Of a DNA stretch of 64,000 bases, positions 63,811-64,000 are shown in pieces. Under the pieces are notes generated by a model. The model saw only the letters and a program-made list of their open reading frames with translations. It ran no database searches and was not told the origin of the DNA. Every line of letters starts with the position of its first letter. Position 1 is the stretch's first letter. The stretch is from contig JAENYG010000015.1 of NCBI GenBank assembly GCA_016841875.1, positions 1 to 64,000 on the forward strand, given 5' to 3'. This DNA is from Syntrophomonas sp. (lineage in GTDB: Bacteria > Bacillota > Syntrophomonadia > Syntrophomonadales > Syntrophomonadaceae). Position numbers and translations under genes: made by a program.

Positions 63811-64000
63811 GTGCAGCAGGTATTGATAATGGGCCTGGCAGCAGGACTATGCACAGTCCTGGGGGCAGGCATGCTTTTTATTAAAAAAAACTGGAATGAC
63901 CATTCCCTGGCCGTATTCCTTGGATTGGCAGCAGGGGTGATGGCAGCGGTGGTATTAATCGACATGCTTCCATCCGCCCTGCTGTATAATAGCAGAGCCG
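63811..64000 (+). CDS. ZIP-family metal transporter (3' partial)
   Basis: The first 63 residues from GTG 63811 behind GGGAGAAGGA. Two hydrophobic helices: VLIMGLAAGLCTVLGAGMLF and LAVFLGLAAGVMAAVVLIDM, ending in LPSALLYNS. LGLAAGVMAAV and the Pro that follows are typical of ZIP zinc/iron uptake proteins. The gene runs off the right edge. Confidence 0.75.
   Translation, partial: MQQVLIMGLAAGLCTVLGAGMLFIKKNWNDHSLAVFLGLAAGVMAAVVLIDMLPSALLYNSRA

Overview
The window reads as a chromosomal segment of an anaerobic, endospore-forming Clostridia-type Firmicute, possibly close to the Syntrophomonadaceae (inference). Pointers are SpoIIP, a very short SpoVM-like ORF, a TIGR04086 protein, S-layer-homology (SLH) surface proteins, NfnAB, a sodium-pumping oxaloacetate decarboxylase, ECF transport and sigma-54-controlled catabolic operons. 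Nothing suggests a plasmid or a complete prophage; there is no rRNA and no CRISPR array, and one tRNA.

Region 1 (1-17.2 kb, all + strand) is a cell-surface and uptake cluster. A giant protein with cadherin-like sandwiches and three RCC1-type propellers is followed by five exported proteins that share a sulfite-oxidase-like (SUOX) fold. Three of these carry SLH domains and one has a BIG2 domain and a membrane anchor. An ExbB/TolQ-like channel protein, a DUF2149/ExbD-like partner, a complete ECF transporter (S, A, A', T) and a TrmO protein with an FmdE-like C-terminus follow. I read this as an energised envelope uptake system for an unknown, possibly metal- or tetrapyrrole-type ligand.

Region 2 (17.4-43.2 kb) starts with NfnAB on the minus strand and then holds a catabolic regulon. 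Operon I is SDR, acyl-CoA dehydrogenase and CoA-transferase, followed by MmgE/PrpD, gamma-carbonic-anhydrase-like, MFS, a zinc-ribbon protein and a sigma-54 activator. Operon II is acoB, butanediol-type dehydrogenase, crotonase, acoC, acoL and acoA, then a soluble MCP-like protein, lipoate ligase and a DUF6125-like protein. Both operons start with the same 16-base sigma-54 promoter, and upstream of each lie two copies of one motif, AACCSA-N3/4-TGACTY. A third pair of these sites precedes a decayed SDR-like gene at 42.8 kb. Enzymes, importer, regulator, sites and lipoylation enzyme make a self-contained pathway whose substrate I cannot name.

Region 3 (43.2-49 kb) has a small PQ-loop-like protein, an MBL hydrolase, remains of an excisionase-type gene and of an IS5/IS1182-type transposase, and an oxaloacetate decarboxylase operon in which the biotin domain is a separate gene.

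Region 4 (49-64 kb) is housekeeping and accessory: a RAYT transposase with its inverted repeats (also found at 5.2 and 63.7 kb), tRNA-Arg(CCG), a DHA2 exporter, SpoIIP, AhcY, a 35-residue membrane peptide behind two LexA-type boxes, DUF4870, an alcohol dehydrogenase, thymidine kinase, MBL hydrolase, a broken macro-domain gene, a 3D-domain protein, thioesterase, DUF3343, a DinG-type helicase, SpoVM, TIGR04086, YjbQ and the start of a ZIP transporter.
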